The notes under the pieces were generated by a model. It did no database searches, was not told where the DNA came from, and saw only the letters and a program-made list of their open reading frames with translations. From Nemertoderma westbladi (lineage: Eukaryota; Xenacoelomorpha; Nemertodermatida; Nemertodermatidae): 64,000 bases of DNA. The stretch covers positions 1-64,000 of the forward strand of contig JAUCBJ010008077.1 in NCBI GenBank assembly GCA_032718475.1, in the 5' to 3' direction. Shown in pieces: positions 12,153-23,151 of this stretch (its first letter is position 1; the number at the start of each line of letters is the position of its first letter). A program made the position numbers and the translations under genes.

Positions 12153-13045
12153 CATAGCATTCTATACGTATAGCTTTCTAGTTTATTTAGAAGGATTTTA
12201 TGTTTCATTTCATGGAAGGCCTTCTTCAGATCAATGTAATGTAATGTAATGTTCATTTAGAAACCACCTATATGCCATTTTTGCCGAAATAAAGATTGCT
12301 GAATTTCTCTATGTTAAAATGTATTCGGAATCCGATTAACACACTTAGGCCATACTCCCACATATAACTGAGATATTTAACGTTTCAAAACCACCTACAG
12401 TATATGCCAGTTTTGCATAGACAGCATGATAAATAATTTTTTTTTAAAACAACCTATATAATACATTAGAAATAATTAGAAATTATAAGAAATAGAAAAT
12501 TATAAATAGAAATTATTAGAAATAGAGTAAGCCCGGGAAACGTTCATATAAAATTGGAAACAATGAATAAGGAGCTAGAATTGTTGTTTATTATGATAGA
12601 GAGAGATTTGTTTTATATTTTTTAAACTTAATAATCGAATTTGTCTTAAAGGGTTTTATTTCTTTTTGAGTTATCATTGTAAAAAATGTAATATTTTTTA
12701 GAAACAACCTAATCCCTATACATTGTTTCCTACCTATATTACATAATTCCAATACCATAATTATTTTGGCTTACATTTAATGGACTTAAAAGTAAATAAG
12801 ACAAAATCCTGGAATATTACTTTCAAACAAAATTAGAATAAAAAATGTCGTTTTACATGAAAAGTCATTTTGTCATTTTGGTTGTTTCAAAATGAAAGTA
12901 TACGATATACGATATACGTATTTGTGCGCGCAAGTAGTGAACTTAGAAATATATATTATTTATTTATTTGTATGGAATTTATTTCGCACTATCAAATCCT
13001 TCAATCTTATTTTCAAACTTTACATCGCAGTGCGACATTATTTCT
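12153..13045. other. AT-rich stretch, no gene recognised
   Basis: Two overlapping 65-67-codon plus-strand frames near 12870-13089 have no recognisable motif and run into the minisatellite, so they are probably chance frames. Confidence 0.4.
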
Positions 13046-13421
13046 CAGTATGTCCCTACACCATACATTTTAGTATGTATTTCAGTTAGGCCCCCTATAT
13101 CCAGTAAGTCCCTACGCCATACATTTTAGTATGTATTTCAGTTAGGCCCCCTATATCCAGTAAGTCCCTACGCCATACATTTTAGTATGTATTTCAGTTA
13201 GGCCCCCTATATCCAGTAAGTCCCTACGCCATACATTTTAGTATGTATTTCAGTTAGGCCCCCTATATTCAGTAAGTCCCTACACCATACATTTTAGTAT
13301 GTATTTCAGTTAGGCCCCCTATATCCAGTAAGTCCCTACGCCATACATTTTAGTATGTATTTCAGTTAGGCCCCCTATATTCAGTATGTCCCTACGCCAT
13401 ACATTTTAGTATGTATTTCCA
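13046..13421. repeat. 56-bp minisatellite, about 6.7 copies
   Basis: The unit CAGTAAGTCCCTACGCCATA...TTAGGCCCCCTATATC repeats head-to-tail with only scattered substitutions (AAGT/ATGT, CGCC/CACC, TCC/TTC). Confidence 0.95.
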
Positions 13422-13945
13422 GTATGCCACCGCGTCGTTATTAGGTTCTTCTAGAAAGTTTCATTGCATAACTACAAATAATTATTCACAAATAAATAAA
13501 ATTTGATTCGCCATTATTCATAATTAGAACGTTAAAGTTTTTACGGCTCTCGTTCTATTATTCGTGCCGGAACGCTATAATGTGCTATAATATGAACAAT
13601 GTCTTTTATTACACCATTACTATTAGTGAAAGCAGTGCGAAATTATATTACATTACACTATCACTATATTTGCAGGCCTAATTGATACAACAGTTATTTT
13701 TTCTTAATTACTATTAGATAATTCTAACTTAAGTTCAGAAAATAATAAATCAGAAAATCACCCAGATTGAAAAATATTTTAAACAAAGTAAAACACAGTA
13801 ATCAAAAGTTATATATTCTATAAAGAGCAGGCCTATAAAATATAATAGTGAGGTATAATAGTAATATAAGGATATAGTAAATATAAGTAACATAGTTCTT
13901 ATACGATATACTATAGGTCTATAAGTTCAGACTTGACTTGACGTT
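13422..13945. other. AT-rich spacer
   Basis: No coding frame, RNA gene or repeat recognised. Confidence 0.5.
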
Positions 13946-14020
13946 CAGCCCATGACTTTCTTGAGACGCATCTTAAAGGATACTGGCCTTAAAGATGCGG
14001 ATGATCTAGCAAATGCCACT
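13946..14020 (+). mobile_element. Short internal LINE fragment
   Basis: The plus strand matches the segment encoding MTFLRRILKDTGLKDADDLA near the C-terminus of the RTE-X-like LINE (compare 60478-60545). It is about 75 bp, with no tail or terminal duplication seen. Confidence 0.75.
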
Positions 14021-14472
14021 ACACATTATAATGTGTATCTATGAGTAAAAATCTGAAAATTGTTCATGTTTTTTTTCCTGTTTGGTCATTTATATATCTT
14101 ACGATTTGTAGTATGTCATAGGCCTTTAATTTTGGGTAACTTTGATCACCGCCACTCCCCCCCCCCCCCCCCCCCAGATTTCCCTTCCTTCCTATTGCAT
14201 TCTGAAAGATAGAACCAATTTAGAGATGGTGATTCATCCAGGGTGAGACGTTTGTATAGTCCTGCATTTTGAATTTTATATAAAATCCTTCCCCCCATGA
14301 AATAGATGGTTCAGATATTCTTCATTTTCTATTCTTAATTTTTTAGGTGACTTTCACTAAAGCTACTTTCAGAATCTAGGTCAAATAAATATATGACACT
14401 TTCTTTCGTGATTTATTTTTATTAAAAATTTATTATGTGAACTAGGTGTGTTTTTACAGGGGTCTGACATTC

Positions 14473-15705
14473 TGACAGTGACATACTACTACTATTACTA
14501 CTACTAGGATCGGCATGCTGCATTGCATGCATTGCAGCTGCATTTTTAAGAATGCTGTGCTGGCTTGTCAACAAAATTGCACCGCCACAACTCCCTATCA
14601 CCCATGACATTTGCTAGATCATCCGCATCTTCAAGGCCAGTGTCCTTTAAGATGCATCTCAAGAAAGTCATGGGCTGTCCACCATGCTTATTCACTCCAT
14701 GAGGCTGCCAAAGTACAAGATTATGCACTGGCTGGTCCTCATGGCGAAAGCAATGTCCTGCAAAGTGGAGGCGATTTTGTTCTAGTGTCAAGATTGGGGG
14801 AACCAATGAGACACCTCCAATGTTATATAGTGTCTGGTTGGAGATGTGTGCATTGTACTTGACACAATGAACCCGGCGTAGCATTCTTATGAATGTGCCA
14901 TCCAGAGATTTGGTGTCCTCAGCAGTTAGAGCCCAGCATGGACTCCCGTAGAGGAGTACTGGAACTACTGCTGCTCTAAATAATCGGACCTTAAGTTTCC
15001 GATTAATTCTCGGTGACTTCCAAATCCTGGAAAGCCTATTCAAGGCTGCCCATGCCTTTCCCTTACGTATTCGAAGGTCCTCACCTGACTTTCGGATCCA
15101 TGATCCCAGGTAACAGAAGTCGTCCACATGCTCAAGCATACCATCCTTTGAGCTTATGCTCATCCGATCAGAGGCTTGCTGAGGACTTTCAAAGTTAATT
15201 GTCAGAATTTTGGTTTTTCTGGAGTTAATAAAAAGACCAACACTAGAAGCAGCATGTTCTAATGAGCTGAGGAGCCGTTGGGCTCCCTCTAACGATTCTG
15301 AGAGTACTCCTATGTCATCAGCAAAGTCTAGATCAGTTAGGTACTTGGCAGGATTTCCTCGACTTCTGGAGCCAGTAGATAGAGTTAACATCACCCCATC
15401 ATCATTATGATGGATGATCTAAGAACATGCATAGAACATAGTCAACAACAATTATGAACAAGAATGGTGCAAATGTGTCTCCCTGGAGGACGCCCCATAA
15501 CACTTCAAATGGTTCTGTGTCACCGTCAACAGTAGACACAAATGTTGTCGAACCATCGTATACTGATCTGATTGCTGCAATAATTTCATCAGGAATGCCA
15601 TATAATGACAGTATGCTGAACATACGTGAGCGAAAGACTGAATCAAAGGCCTTGAAGAAGTCAACAAAGATAACAGCCAGATGCCATTTGCTTGACAGTG
15701 ACATA
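14473..15705 (-). mobile_element. 5'-truncated RTE-X-like LINE insertion with 13-bp target duplication
   Basis: The LINE body is 14486-15692, flanked by TGACAGTGACATA at 14473-14485 and 15693-15705. Its 3' end (left, because it is on the minus strand) is a (TAG)n microsatellite tail preceded by GGATCGGCATGC. It is cut off at the 5' end inside the RT domain, so endonuclease and RT motifs 1-2 are missing. A target duplication of ordinary length and a truncated 5' end are classic signs of target-primed reverse transcription. Confidence 0.88.
14546..15692 (-). pseudogene. Reverse transcriptase (partial, frameshifted) of RTE-X-like LINE
   Basis: Two frames together cover the RT from motif A (IFVDFFKAFDSV) through motif B (GVLQGDTFAPFLF) and the catalytic box DLDFADDIGVL to the C-terminus (FVDKPAQHS stop). 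Between them, near 15395-15410, a 4-base insertion relative to the copy at 36520 (TATGATGGATGATC versus TATGATGATC) shifts the frame, so the product is not continuous. The C-terminal third (GSWIRKSGEDLRIRKGKAW and LLYGSPCWALTAED) is the conserved region after the RT seen in RTE-like and related elements. Function of intact relatives: copying the LINE RNA into nicked DNA. Confidence 0.88.
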
Positions 15706-15806
15706 GGGCAGTATGGACATCGCCTTTACCTCTACCTCCACCATACACTCAGACCAGCAGACTCTGGATACATGGATTACCACATCTTTTAAGAACAGAC
15801 CAGCAT

Positions 15807-16460
15807 ACTACTACTACCGAGTGGACTCGGACAGTGGAAATGAGATCCTTCCAGGCTTCCCGATTCTCCATATAGTTGTCGCAATTTCGTTTGTCGCAAT
15901 TTCGTTTCCCCCAAGTTCAGTATCCTTTTCAAGTTGATCTATATGAGTTGGTTGCCAGAAAAGTAGATCTGGTATGACCTTGTCTTTACTTCGCCAGCAG
16001 TGCCCACTGAATCTTAATCTGCGTTCACGGAGGGTGGTTGATACAGGTGGTATTGTACCATAAAGCTTGGCGTTTGTCATGTGTTGTCTCCAGCTGATGT
16101 TTAGGGCTGCCCTTAGTAGTCTTGTGTAGCAACCATCAATTCGTTGTTCAAGTGATTTAGTCAGTGTCCAGGTCTCTCACCCCCATATAAAAATACACTC
16201 TCCACTGTGGCTCGAAAGAACTTAGTCTTCAGGTGCCTGGAGAGATCTGATTTCCAGATGGTATCCATAGAGCTACCCAAGCCTTTGCTTTCCTAACTTC
16301 TATGTCCTTTTTGCTACTCTCTATCCATGATCCTAGGTACTGGAAGTTGTCAACCTTCCTTAGTTGATTATTATCAATGGTTGTCAAGTTTCCATCAACA
16401 TTAACAGTCATGAATTCGGTCTTGGTAGCATTTATATGCAATCCAACCTCCTTATTTCAT
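15807..16460 (-). pseudogene. Fragment of a second LINE family (RT C-terminal region)
   Basis: The minus strand encodes pieces homologous to the post-RT region of RTE-X-like LINEs in broken frames: NATKTEFMTVNV, FQYLGSWIESSKKDIEVRKAKAW, then LRERRLRFSGHCWRSKDKVI and LFWQPTH. It begins (left) with a (CTA)n tail followed by CCGAGTGGACTCGGACAGTGG, unlike the GATCGGCATGC end of the first family. The 3' part is shared with 48627-48800. Internal insertions and deletions (for example a duplicated NEIAT) show decay. Confidence 0.8.
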
Positions 16461-16575
16461 TATTTCACATAATGAAACTTTTTATATTTCTGTGTGAATT
16501 TATTTCAACAATGGATTTTTTATTAATGTCGCAATATCAAAGGGGTGGTAATGCTGCATTTGATAATTGACAATA

Positions 16576-18354
16576 TGTGAGGTTTGATCAAGAAATCGAC
16601 CTACCGTTGCAAAATATTATTTCACATAATTAGAGGTTGAAGACAAAATAGTTCATTTGGTTTTAAAAAATCGAATTTTATTTTTTTACTTTTTCTAGAT
16701 CAGAATTTTTTGCTAATTCTGAAACTGTAAACGAAATTTTCATATCTATATTAGTTTTGGAGTTATTTGATTTTTTGTAGACCTCACTCATTTTTAAATT
16801 ATTATAAATAAGTGACCAATTATTTGTAAGATTCAGTAACAGTATTACTTTTTCAAAATACTATAATTGTATTTGTCCTACAGGATAATTTTTGCTATGA
16901 GTATTCCTGTTCAGTGATTTCATTTCAATTGTTACTTTCCACGGCTGACAGATTATAGACTGTCGATCAGTCTGTTTGTCTGTCTGTCTGTGTGTCCGTT
17001 TGTCGGTCAGAAATTAGGGAAACATGATATCTAACAAAATGTTTTGCTTTGGGGGTTTTCTCGGAAGGCGATTCCATTTCCAATGTCGATTTATGGGTTT
17101 GACGCGATCCTGACTGTCTGGATGTCTGTTAGTGAGTTTGTCTGTCTGTGTGTCGGTTTGTCTGTCAAAAATTAGGGAAACATGATATCTAACAAAATGT
17201 TTTGGTTTGGGAGTTTTCTTTGAAGGCGATTCCATTTCCAATGTTGATTTATGGGTTTGACGCGATCCTGACTGTCTGAAGTCGTGTTAGTCAGTCTGTC
17301 TGTCTGTCTGTGTGTCGGTTTGTCTGTCAAAAATTAAGGAAACATGAGATCTAACAAAATGTTTTGCTTTTGGGTGAAATGAAATCACCGACCAAGAAAA
17401 CCCCATAATTGTTTGTTAATTTGAGATATTTCTCAATTTTGACAGACAAGCAGACAGAAAGACCGACAGACAGACAGACGTACAAATTAAATAATCAATC
17501 AAAAGTAAAAATAGATATCGGAAATGAAATCACCGACCAAGAAAACCCCATAAATAATTTTGTTTGTTAATTTGATTTAGTTCTCAATTTTTACAGACAA
17601 ACCGACAGACAGACAAACAGACAGAACGTCTAGATTTCTTCAAACTGAAAAAGTGAAATTTTAACTGTAATTACCACCCAGTGACATTTTAAATGTTATC
17701 ACCACCCAGAAAAACCCCATAACACAAATTTTGAATAGTTTGTGCGCTTCTTAAATTTTAACAGACATACAGACATACCAAAAACAGACAGACTGACTGA
17801 CATGCAAACAATCGTCTAGAATCGGTAAATAGTGAAAACCGACATCGTATTTGAAATCATCGGCAAATAAAAACCCAATAGCAAAAAAATGTAGGTGGTG
17901 GTGCTTTATTTATTTATTTGTTACATTTTTGACTGACAAACAGACAAGTATTCATACAAACAGACAGAGTGACCTCCATAGAAATAAAAATTAAAAAATT
18001 TTCGCCTAAGGTCCATTCACTGATGTGTATCAGAATTCTGACGTATATACCTAATTTTTTACAAGTCTGCTTTGAAATATCGTAAAAGTTTTCATTTGAA
18101 AATCGCCCCAATTACAGAAAATTGGCGGGAACGTTTGAAACTCTCATAACTTGAAAGGCGTTTTTCTCAAAACTTTGTTAATATTTGGTCATAAGACTAC
18201 TAATTTTCAAAACTCAATATCTCGACAACACTTTATCGGATTTAAAATCTGTTTTCAGTGTTCGATTCAGCATAAAAATGTGTATTTGAATCAATAAAAA
18301 AACACAAAATTATTTTTTGTAACCGTAGGTCGGTTTCTTGATCAAACCTCACAT
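16576..18354. mobile_element. 1.78-kb inverted-repeat element with TGTC/GACA-rich arms
   Basis: The left end TGTGAGGTTTGATCAAGAAA (16576 on) matches the reverse complement of the right end (to 18354) over about 40 bp with three mismatches. Both ends are followed outward by TA, consistent with a TA target duplication. The left half holds three ~140-bp tandem units rich in TGTC (about 16970-17370). The right half holds GACA-rich segments spaced by AAAACCCCATAA (17390-17800), so the arms are roughly complementary, like a foldback element. No transposase ORF, hence non-autonomous. TGTC/GACA-rich relatives appear at 25780 and 39860-40090. Confidence 0.65.
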
Positions 18355-19465
18355 ATATGTAAACTGGTTATATTAATGATGCAGCAAATATTTTGCCAAA
18401 TCATTCCCGCTTCATATTGCCATGTCACAATTATGTATTGGCAATACAACCAATTCACAAACACAAATTAGCAATATAAGAGGATCATATGTCAAAATTA
18501 TATTGGTAAAATATTTGACAATATAATATTGTTAATTTAGCATCACATCTTGGCAGACGCATTTGACTATATTATATTGTCACAAAGGCATTTTTTTGTC
18601 ATTCTTTTTTACGGGTATACCTGCACTCTGAGTAACTGACAGATACTGGAAATATTACAGGTTATAAGTAAAATAAGGCTATTGAAGAATAAATAGACAT
18701 ATTGAATCCAAACTTACAGTAGGAAAGTCATTGCGTAGTAAGAAACCGCTTTAGGACGTTTTGCTGGTGATTGTTATGTCCTAGACCTTTTGTGTGAGGT
18801 CGTTACATTCAATACAACAGCATCAATGTAATGCCCCTCATATATTGGTGCATTGTTTATTACCTCGCGTAAAGTCGCCCTCTCATATCTGGGAGGAAGT
18901 GCGGAATACCGATCCATAGTTAAATAACTCTATGACATATATATAGATAACCAATTACTAAAATAATTTATTATTAATATTATTACAGTATTATTATTAA
19001 TATACATTGTAGTACCTGTGCTTCTGTGTCACAATATAACAATCCAATGCCAGCAACGATAACGGATATATTTCATAAAACAATATGAATGACACTGTTC
19101 ATAATATAGACCAATTTTCTTTGCATCAGATGATATTATTAGCACCACGATCTTGTTCCATATGGTTGCCAAACTCAGTAGTTAATACCACGAATAAACA
19201 TGAGTAAATTCTACTGAGGGCTTCAAGGACAATGGAGTTACCAAAAACAACGTCAGGAGATTGTACACTACCCGGCTAAAAAGAACGCATTTGATGGGAT
19301 TACTCCTACAATTGCGCCAATAAAAAGATTAGTTTATTTTCGGTAAAATAAACTTATCATTCGAAGTTAAGACCCCTACAGTAGAACCGTTCCTATAGTA
19401 AATGTATAATAAACAAACACCTCAAAAATCACAGCTTGCCAACACATTGTGACTATCAATAATAA
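18355..19465. other. No gene recognised
   Basis: AT-rich; short inverted ATATTG/CAATAT words around 18380-18590. No coding frame of note. Confidence 0.4.
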
Positions 19466-19613
19466 TATATAACTTGCCCGTTTGGGCAAGGGAATATATA
19501 ACCTGCCCGATTGGGCAAGTGAATATATAACTTGCCCGTTTGGGCAAGTGAACATACAGTATAACTTGCCCGACTGGGCAAGCGGATATATAACTTGGCC
19601 GTTTGGGCAAGCG
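19466..19613. repeat. Tandem array of five small hairpins (CTTGCCCGTTTGGGCAAG)
   Basis: Five units of about 28-34 bp each contain the palindrome CTTGCCC-GTTT-GGGCAAG, separated by GAATATATAA-type spacers. Stem sequence is kept while loop bases vary (GTTT, GATT, GACT). Two units have one stem mismatch. Confidence 0.85.
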
Positions 19614-20119
19614 AAAATAGGCCCTACACTGGCATGCATTCGTTAGGAAGACCATTGATCGTGGTGGCCATCTCTTGGGAGTTTAAACGTGCTTCTTGCA
19701 TAACCATGGCATTTGATCAGCATTTATCTCCGGCATTGTGTGCCATCCGGTACATTTAGTATGAACCCAAACACTGTAAGTATAAGATTAATTTTACCTG
19801 CCTTTATTGAAGTTGAATGAACTACTGCGCATTAATAAACTGTTATTATTACTGTATACTGTTATTACTGTTAATAAGTAGGTATAATAGACTAAATATA
19901 GATATGGTAGGTTTATTACAACTTTAATTAAATGCATACTTACTGACACTTCGGCTTCAACTCTTTAACTGACTTTAACTCATCAAATCTCACTGAATTT
20001 TTGTCTCAAGCATGTCAGAGTTATCGGTTCATATTCTTTTTTATTTTTGAAACCTGCTTCAGTATAAAATTATTTCGAATTGGGGTAAGAAAGAATATGG
20101 CAGCCATGGTGAAATTTTC
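19614..20119. other. No feature recognised
   Basis: AT-rich sequence without gene or repeat call. Confidence 0.4.
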
Positions 20120-20330
20120 ATCAATTTTTTTTACTATGAGACATCCAACCTATCAGATGATCTCATCATATTATCTCACCCAACATCTTCGCTTGACAGA
20201 CAATATTCTGGAACACATCAGACAAACCGAGGCAATGTCACGCACATTGTCTCCTGGGAGGAACCAGGGGGGAGATTACATAATGGAGGAATTTCATCAC
20301 TTAATTAAAGCCATTGAAGGTACGACATGA
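20120..20330 (+). CDS. Candidate exon of an unidentified protein
   Basis: A coding-like stretch (MRHPTYQMISSYYLTQHLRL, later TLSPGRNQGGDYIMEEFHHL) ends at IKAIEGTT stop. A possible donor GAAG/GTACGA lies just before the stop. The G-x-x-x-GGD-x-x-x-EE pattern faintly resembles the C-terminal region of large transposon-linked proteins of marine animals (DUF6589-like), but this is a weak guess. The first part of the open frame (20001-20110) looks non-coding. Confidence 0.3.
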
Positions 20331-20602
20331 CCAACTGACATAAATTCGTGGAATATAGTATATGGGTCGGTTGCGAAACAAGTTTATGTGACCTCTGATA
20401 TATTGTTAATTTGACCTATTTATATTCTGCTTACCAATTATTGGGCTGATATATTTTTCCTGTTATGAGGTCCTTAATTATTAGAACAAATTATTTTACA
20501 TTTTATATTATATTATATTACTTTGACAATGACAATGAACCTAAAAATATACAATTAATATGATAAACGTCGTCAGTTCCAGTTGTTGAATCGTCAGTTT
20601 CT

Positions 20603-20836
20603 TTAATAGGAACTGATACTAATAGGAACTGGCACTGGAATCTGGTCACAGTGCTCTACTGGAAGTATCGCAGACGGAACTTTTGGATACACAAGAGATT
20701 TCTTGGTTTTCTTGTTGTGACCAGCTATGAGAGGAACCATGCAGAAGTAGCAATCAGTGACATGATTTTGTTGCTCCCTCCAAATCATAGGAATTCCAAA
20801 CTTCAGCCCTCGACCATTCCTTAGCCAACTGGACAA
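20603..20836 (-). pseudogene. Fragment of a widespread invertebrate protein family of unknown function
   Basis: Encodes LSSWLRNGRGLKFGIPMIWR followed by a cysteine motif (NHVTDCYFCMV), NKKTKKSLVYPKVPSAI and a Pro-rich end. The string (K/R)FG(I/V)PM(I/V)WRE..NH..DCYFC..., then NKK.K....YP..PSA, is one I recognise from many uncharacterised arthropod and cnidarian proteins, often high-copy and of unknown role. Only this middle piece is present, with no start and a stop after about 77 codons. It may be an exon or a repeat-borne fragment. Confidence 0.5.
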
Positions 20837-21100
20837 GTTCTTTACACATGAAGAGAAACATCTCGCGGAACATCCAGCGAAATGTGCAGTGACACGTCTT
20901 GAGTCGTCTTGAGATCCACCGATTTATGCCTCTTTAGGAAGAGGTTGTTAGCGCAGCCATGCATGATGCATGAATGCATCATGAATGCATGCATGCATGC
21001 ATGAATGATCAGGAGGTTTCCCCAATCAACAACATCTCTCCGGTTCCACGTATTTCCGACGGCCCGAGTCTGCCAATAATAAGTACACAATAATGAGTAA
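20837..21100. other. Spacer with ATGC microsatellite
   Basis: Contains GCATGCATGCATGCATGAATG near 20985-21005. No gene. Confidence 0.6.
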
Positions 21101-23110
21101 GTAGAGGGATTCATCAGAGATTTACACAGAGCTGTCGACGACTTCTACCCGCGCACACCTGACCGGTCCTCGAGACTGGGTAGAGATTCTCTCGTTTACA
21201 CTGAGATGACGGCTCTCCGACGGAGGGAAGGAATAACGTTTGCGCAAGGGGATAAAACGGGCAACACCATTATAGTTGACGACGAGATATGGACAGTGGA
21301 AATCCTCCGAAACCTGAAAGATGAGTCCACTTTCAGGAAGGTAGGTTTTGACCACACATCGAAATATCGGGCGGAGACAGTTAAGATGGTGAGAGATTTG
21401 GCGCTCGAGGACCCCGACCTAGAACGGTACTTAGTACCGAAACACCCAGCGATGGGATATCCATTTCCGCTGTTTAAAGACCATAAGGATAAGGCCGAGT
21501 GGATAGATTGGGGTAACGGGTTGTCCCTCCCGAAAGCCAGACTAATCATTTCCACCACCGGGACTTTCTCCGAGCGGCCTGGTAAGCTCCTCAACTCGAT
21601 AATCCAACCCATGCTTGAAAGAATGCCGTATTTCGTGAAAGATTCTAGGGCTGCGCGCGTTTTTATCCCTCGATCTACTTCCACCGAGTTAACCTTCGCT
21701 GCATTAGATGTCGTGGACATGTACCCGTCCATTGACCATGATGTAGCAGTTGACGCAATAGTAGCGTCAATTAGGGAAAACGAGGACTTTATGCTTCAAA
21801 CGGGTTATATTGTAGAACAGGTTGTTATCCTTCTTAAATTTGTATTAACTCATACATATTTTGGTTTCCAGGGAGTCTTTTACGTGTTGACAAAGGGAAT
21901 GGGAATGGGGGGACCGGCAGGGAAAGCCGTGGCTGTATTAACAGTTAATAGAATCCATAAACATGTCAATATATTATCTTTATTTGGTGCAATTTATTTT
22001 CGTACCTTTGTGGATGACGGGGAAGCTATTTTCGATAGAATTTTGTCCCAAGAGGAACAAGACGACATAGAATCTCGGTATAACCGAGCCGGGTTGGAAG
22101 TCTTTGGCAAAGGTGACATAAAATTCACCTTTGAATTTTCTAACTCAAAGTCCGTCTTTTTGGACTTGGAACTAGGTAAAGCCCAAGGAGGGGGTATAGT
22201 AACCAAGGTCCATTTTAAAGACTTGTCCAGGAAACTGCCCATTCCCGTAACTAGTTTGCACAGTAAGAAGACGCTAGAGGGCGTTGTAAGAGGACAACTA
22301 TACAGATTTGCAAATTTAACCCAGACGAAGACAGAATATGAGACAGCGCGAGACAGGTATCTTACTGACTGCTGGGTATCAGGGTATAAGGAGACTTTTC
22401 TGGATGGAGCCCGTAGTTGGGACCCCAGAGGACATACAGGGAGAACATATAGGAGAGACCATATTGACCAGACTGACACCCACCAGCAAGGACAGTCAGC
22501 GCCACGGACCCGGAACCCAGACACCGCCTACTTTGGGATTGATGCCAGGTTCGCTCCCACAGTGAAGCCCGTGCTATCTCGCCATAGGGCATGGGTGAAG
22601 GCCAGTGGCATCGACCTAGTCTATGCTAATAAGACAGGACGCAACCTTGGGAAAATACTTATTAAGAAGAGACCTCGAGCGAGACAAGGAGGCAACCACC
22701 CATGTGACCGTCCACGTTGTAAAACCTGCTCTTCAATAGACGACAGAGTACGAACACCCTGGGGCGTTAAAATCACCGGTTCTTACACCTGCACTTCACA
22801 TAATGTCCTGTATCTCTTAACCTGTTCGGCTCACCCAGACGGGTACTACATAGGACAGACAGAACAGTCATTGCGAGACAGACTTACTAAGCACAGATCA
22901 ACCATACGCAGTTTCAGAAAGGAACTGGACCCCGACTCTACAAACACCCCTGAGTACGTTCTACTACAACATTTTCTCTCGTGCCCGATCGACAACCTGA
23001 GGATAACAGCGTTCCGCAGGTTCCACACTGACATTGACAGAGTACACGCAGAATCAGTATACATAAACAAGCATAGGCCCCCATGGAACAAGATATATCC
23101 CGCCATGTGA
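21101..23110 (+). CDS. Penelope-like retroelement polyprotein (RT plus GIY-YIG endonuclease)
   Basis: From the ATG at 21206 a 634-codon frame runs uninterrupted. The same frame is open and protein-like back to 21101, after a stop, so the 5' end is probably truncated. Residues (from 21206): N-terminal ITFAQGDKTGNTII segment (10-23) typical before PLE RTs; RT motif A LDVVDMYPSIDHD with D171; motif B LTKGMGMGGPAGK (228-240); motif C FRTFVDDGE with D270-D271; C-rich linker HPCDRPRCKTC (about 500-512); then a GIY-YIG nuclease (NVLYLLTC, GYYIGQTEQSLRDRLTKHR, about 532-565) with a HAESVYINKHRPPWNK end. In the family the RT copies the RNA and GIY-YIG nicks the target. The element looks nearly intact, more GC-rich than its surroundings, and is followed by 26 Cs. 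Confidence 0.92.
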   Translation, partial: VEGFIRDLHRAVDDFYPRTPDRSSRLGRDSLVYTEMTALRRREGITFAQGDKTGNTIIVDDEIWTVEILRNLKDESTFRKVGFDHTSKYRAETVKMVRDLALEDPDLERYLVPKHPAMGYPFPLFKDHKDKAEWIDWGNGLSLPKARLIISTTGTFSERPGKLLNSIIQPMLERMPYFVKDSRAARVFIPRSTSTELTFAALDVVDMYPSIDHDVAVDAIVASIRENEDFMLQTGYIVEQVVILLKFVLTHTYFGFQGVFYVLTKGMGMGGPAGKAVAVLTVNRIHKHVNILSLFGAIYFRTFVDDGEAIFDRILSQEEQDDIESRYNRAGLEVFGKGDIKFTFEFSNSKSVFLDLELGKAQGGGIVTKVHFKDLSRKLPIPVTSLHSKKTLEGVVRGQLYRFANLTQTKTEYETARDRYLTDCWVSGYKETFLDGARSWDPRGHTGRTYRRDHIDQTDTHQQGQSAPRTRNPDTAYFGIDARFAPTVKPVLSRHRAWVKASGIDLVYANKTGRNLGKILIKKRPRARQGGNHPCDRPRCKTCSSIDDRVRTPWGVKITGSYTCTSHNVLYLLTCSAHPDGYYIGQTEQSLRDRLTKHRSTIRSFRKELDPDSTNTPEYVLLQHFLSCPIDNLRITAFRRFHTDIDRVHAESVYINKHRPPWNKIYPAM

Positions 23111-23125
23111 ACCGCACCAAATGAG

Positions 23126-23151
23126 CCCCCCCCCCCCCCCCCCCCCCCCCC
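23126..23151. repeat. Poly-C run (26 bases)
   Basis: Uninterrupted C tract starting 15 bases after the stop codon of the Penelope-like ORF. Confidence 0.97.

Noticed and set aside
15454-15792. Plus-strand ORFs opposite the LINE reverse transcriptase
   Set aside because: Antisense shadows of the RT coding strand; the same happens at 36590-36889 and 53532-53852.
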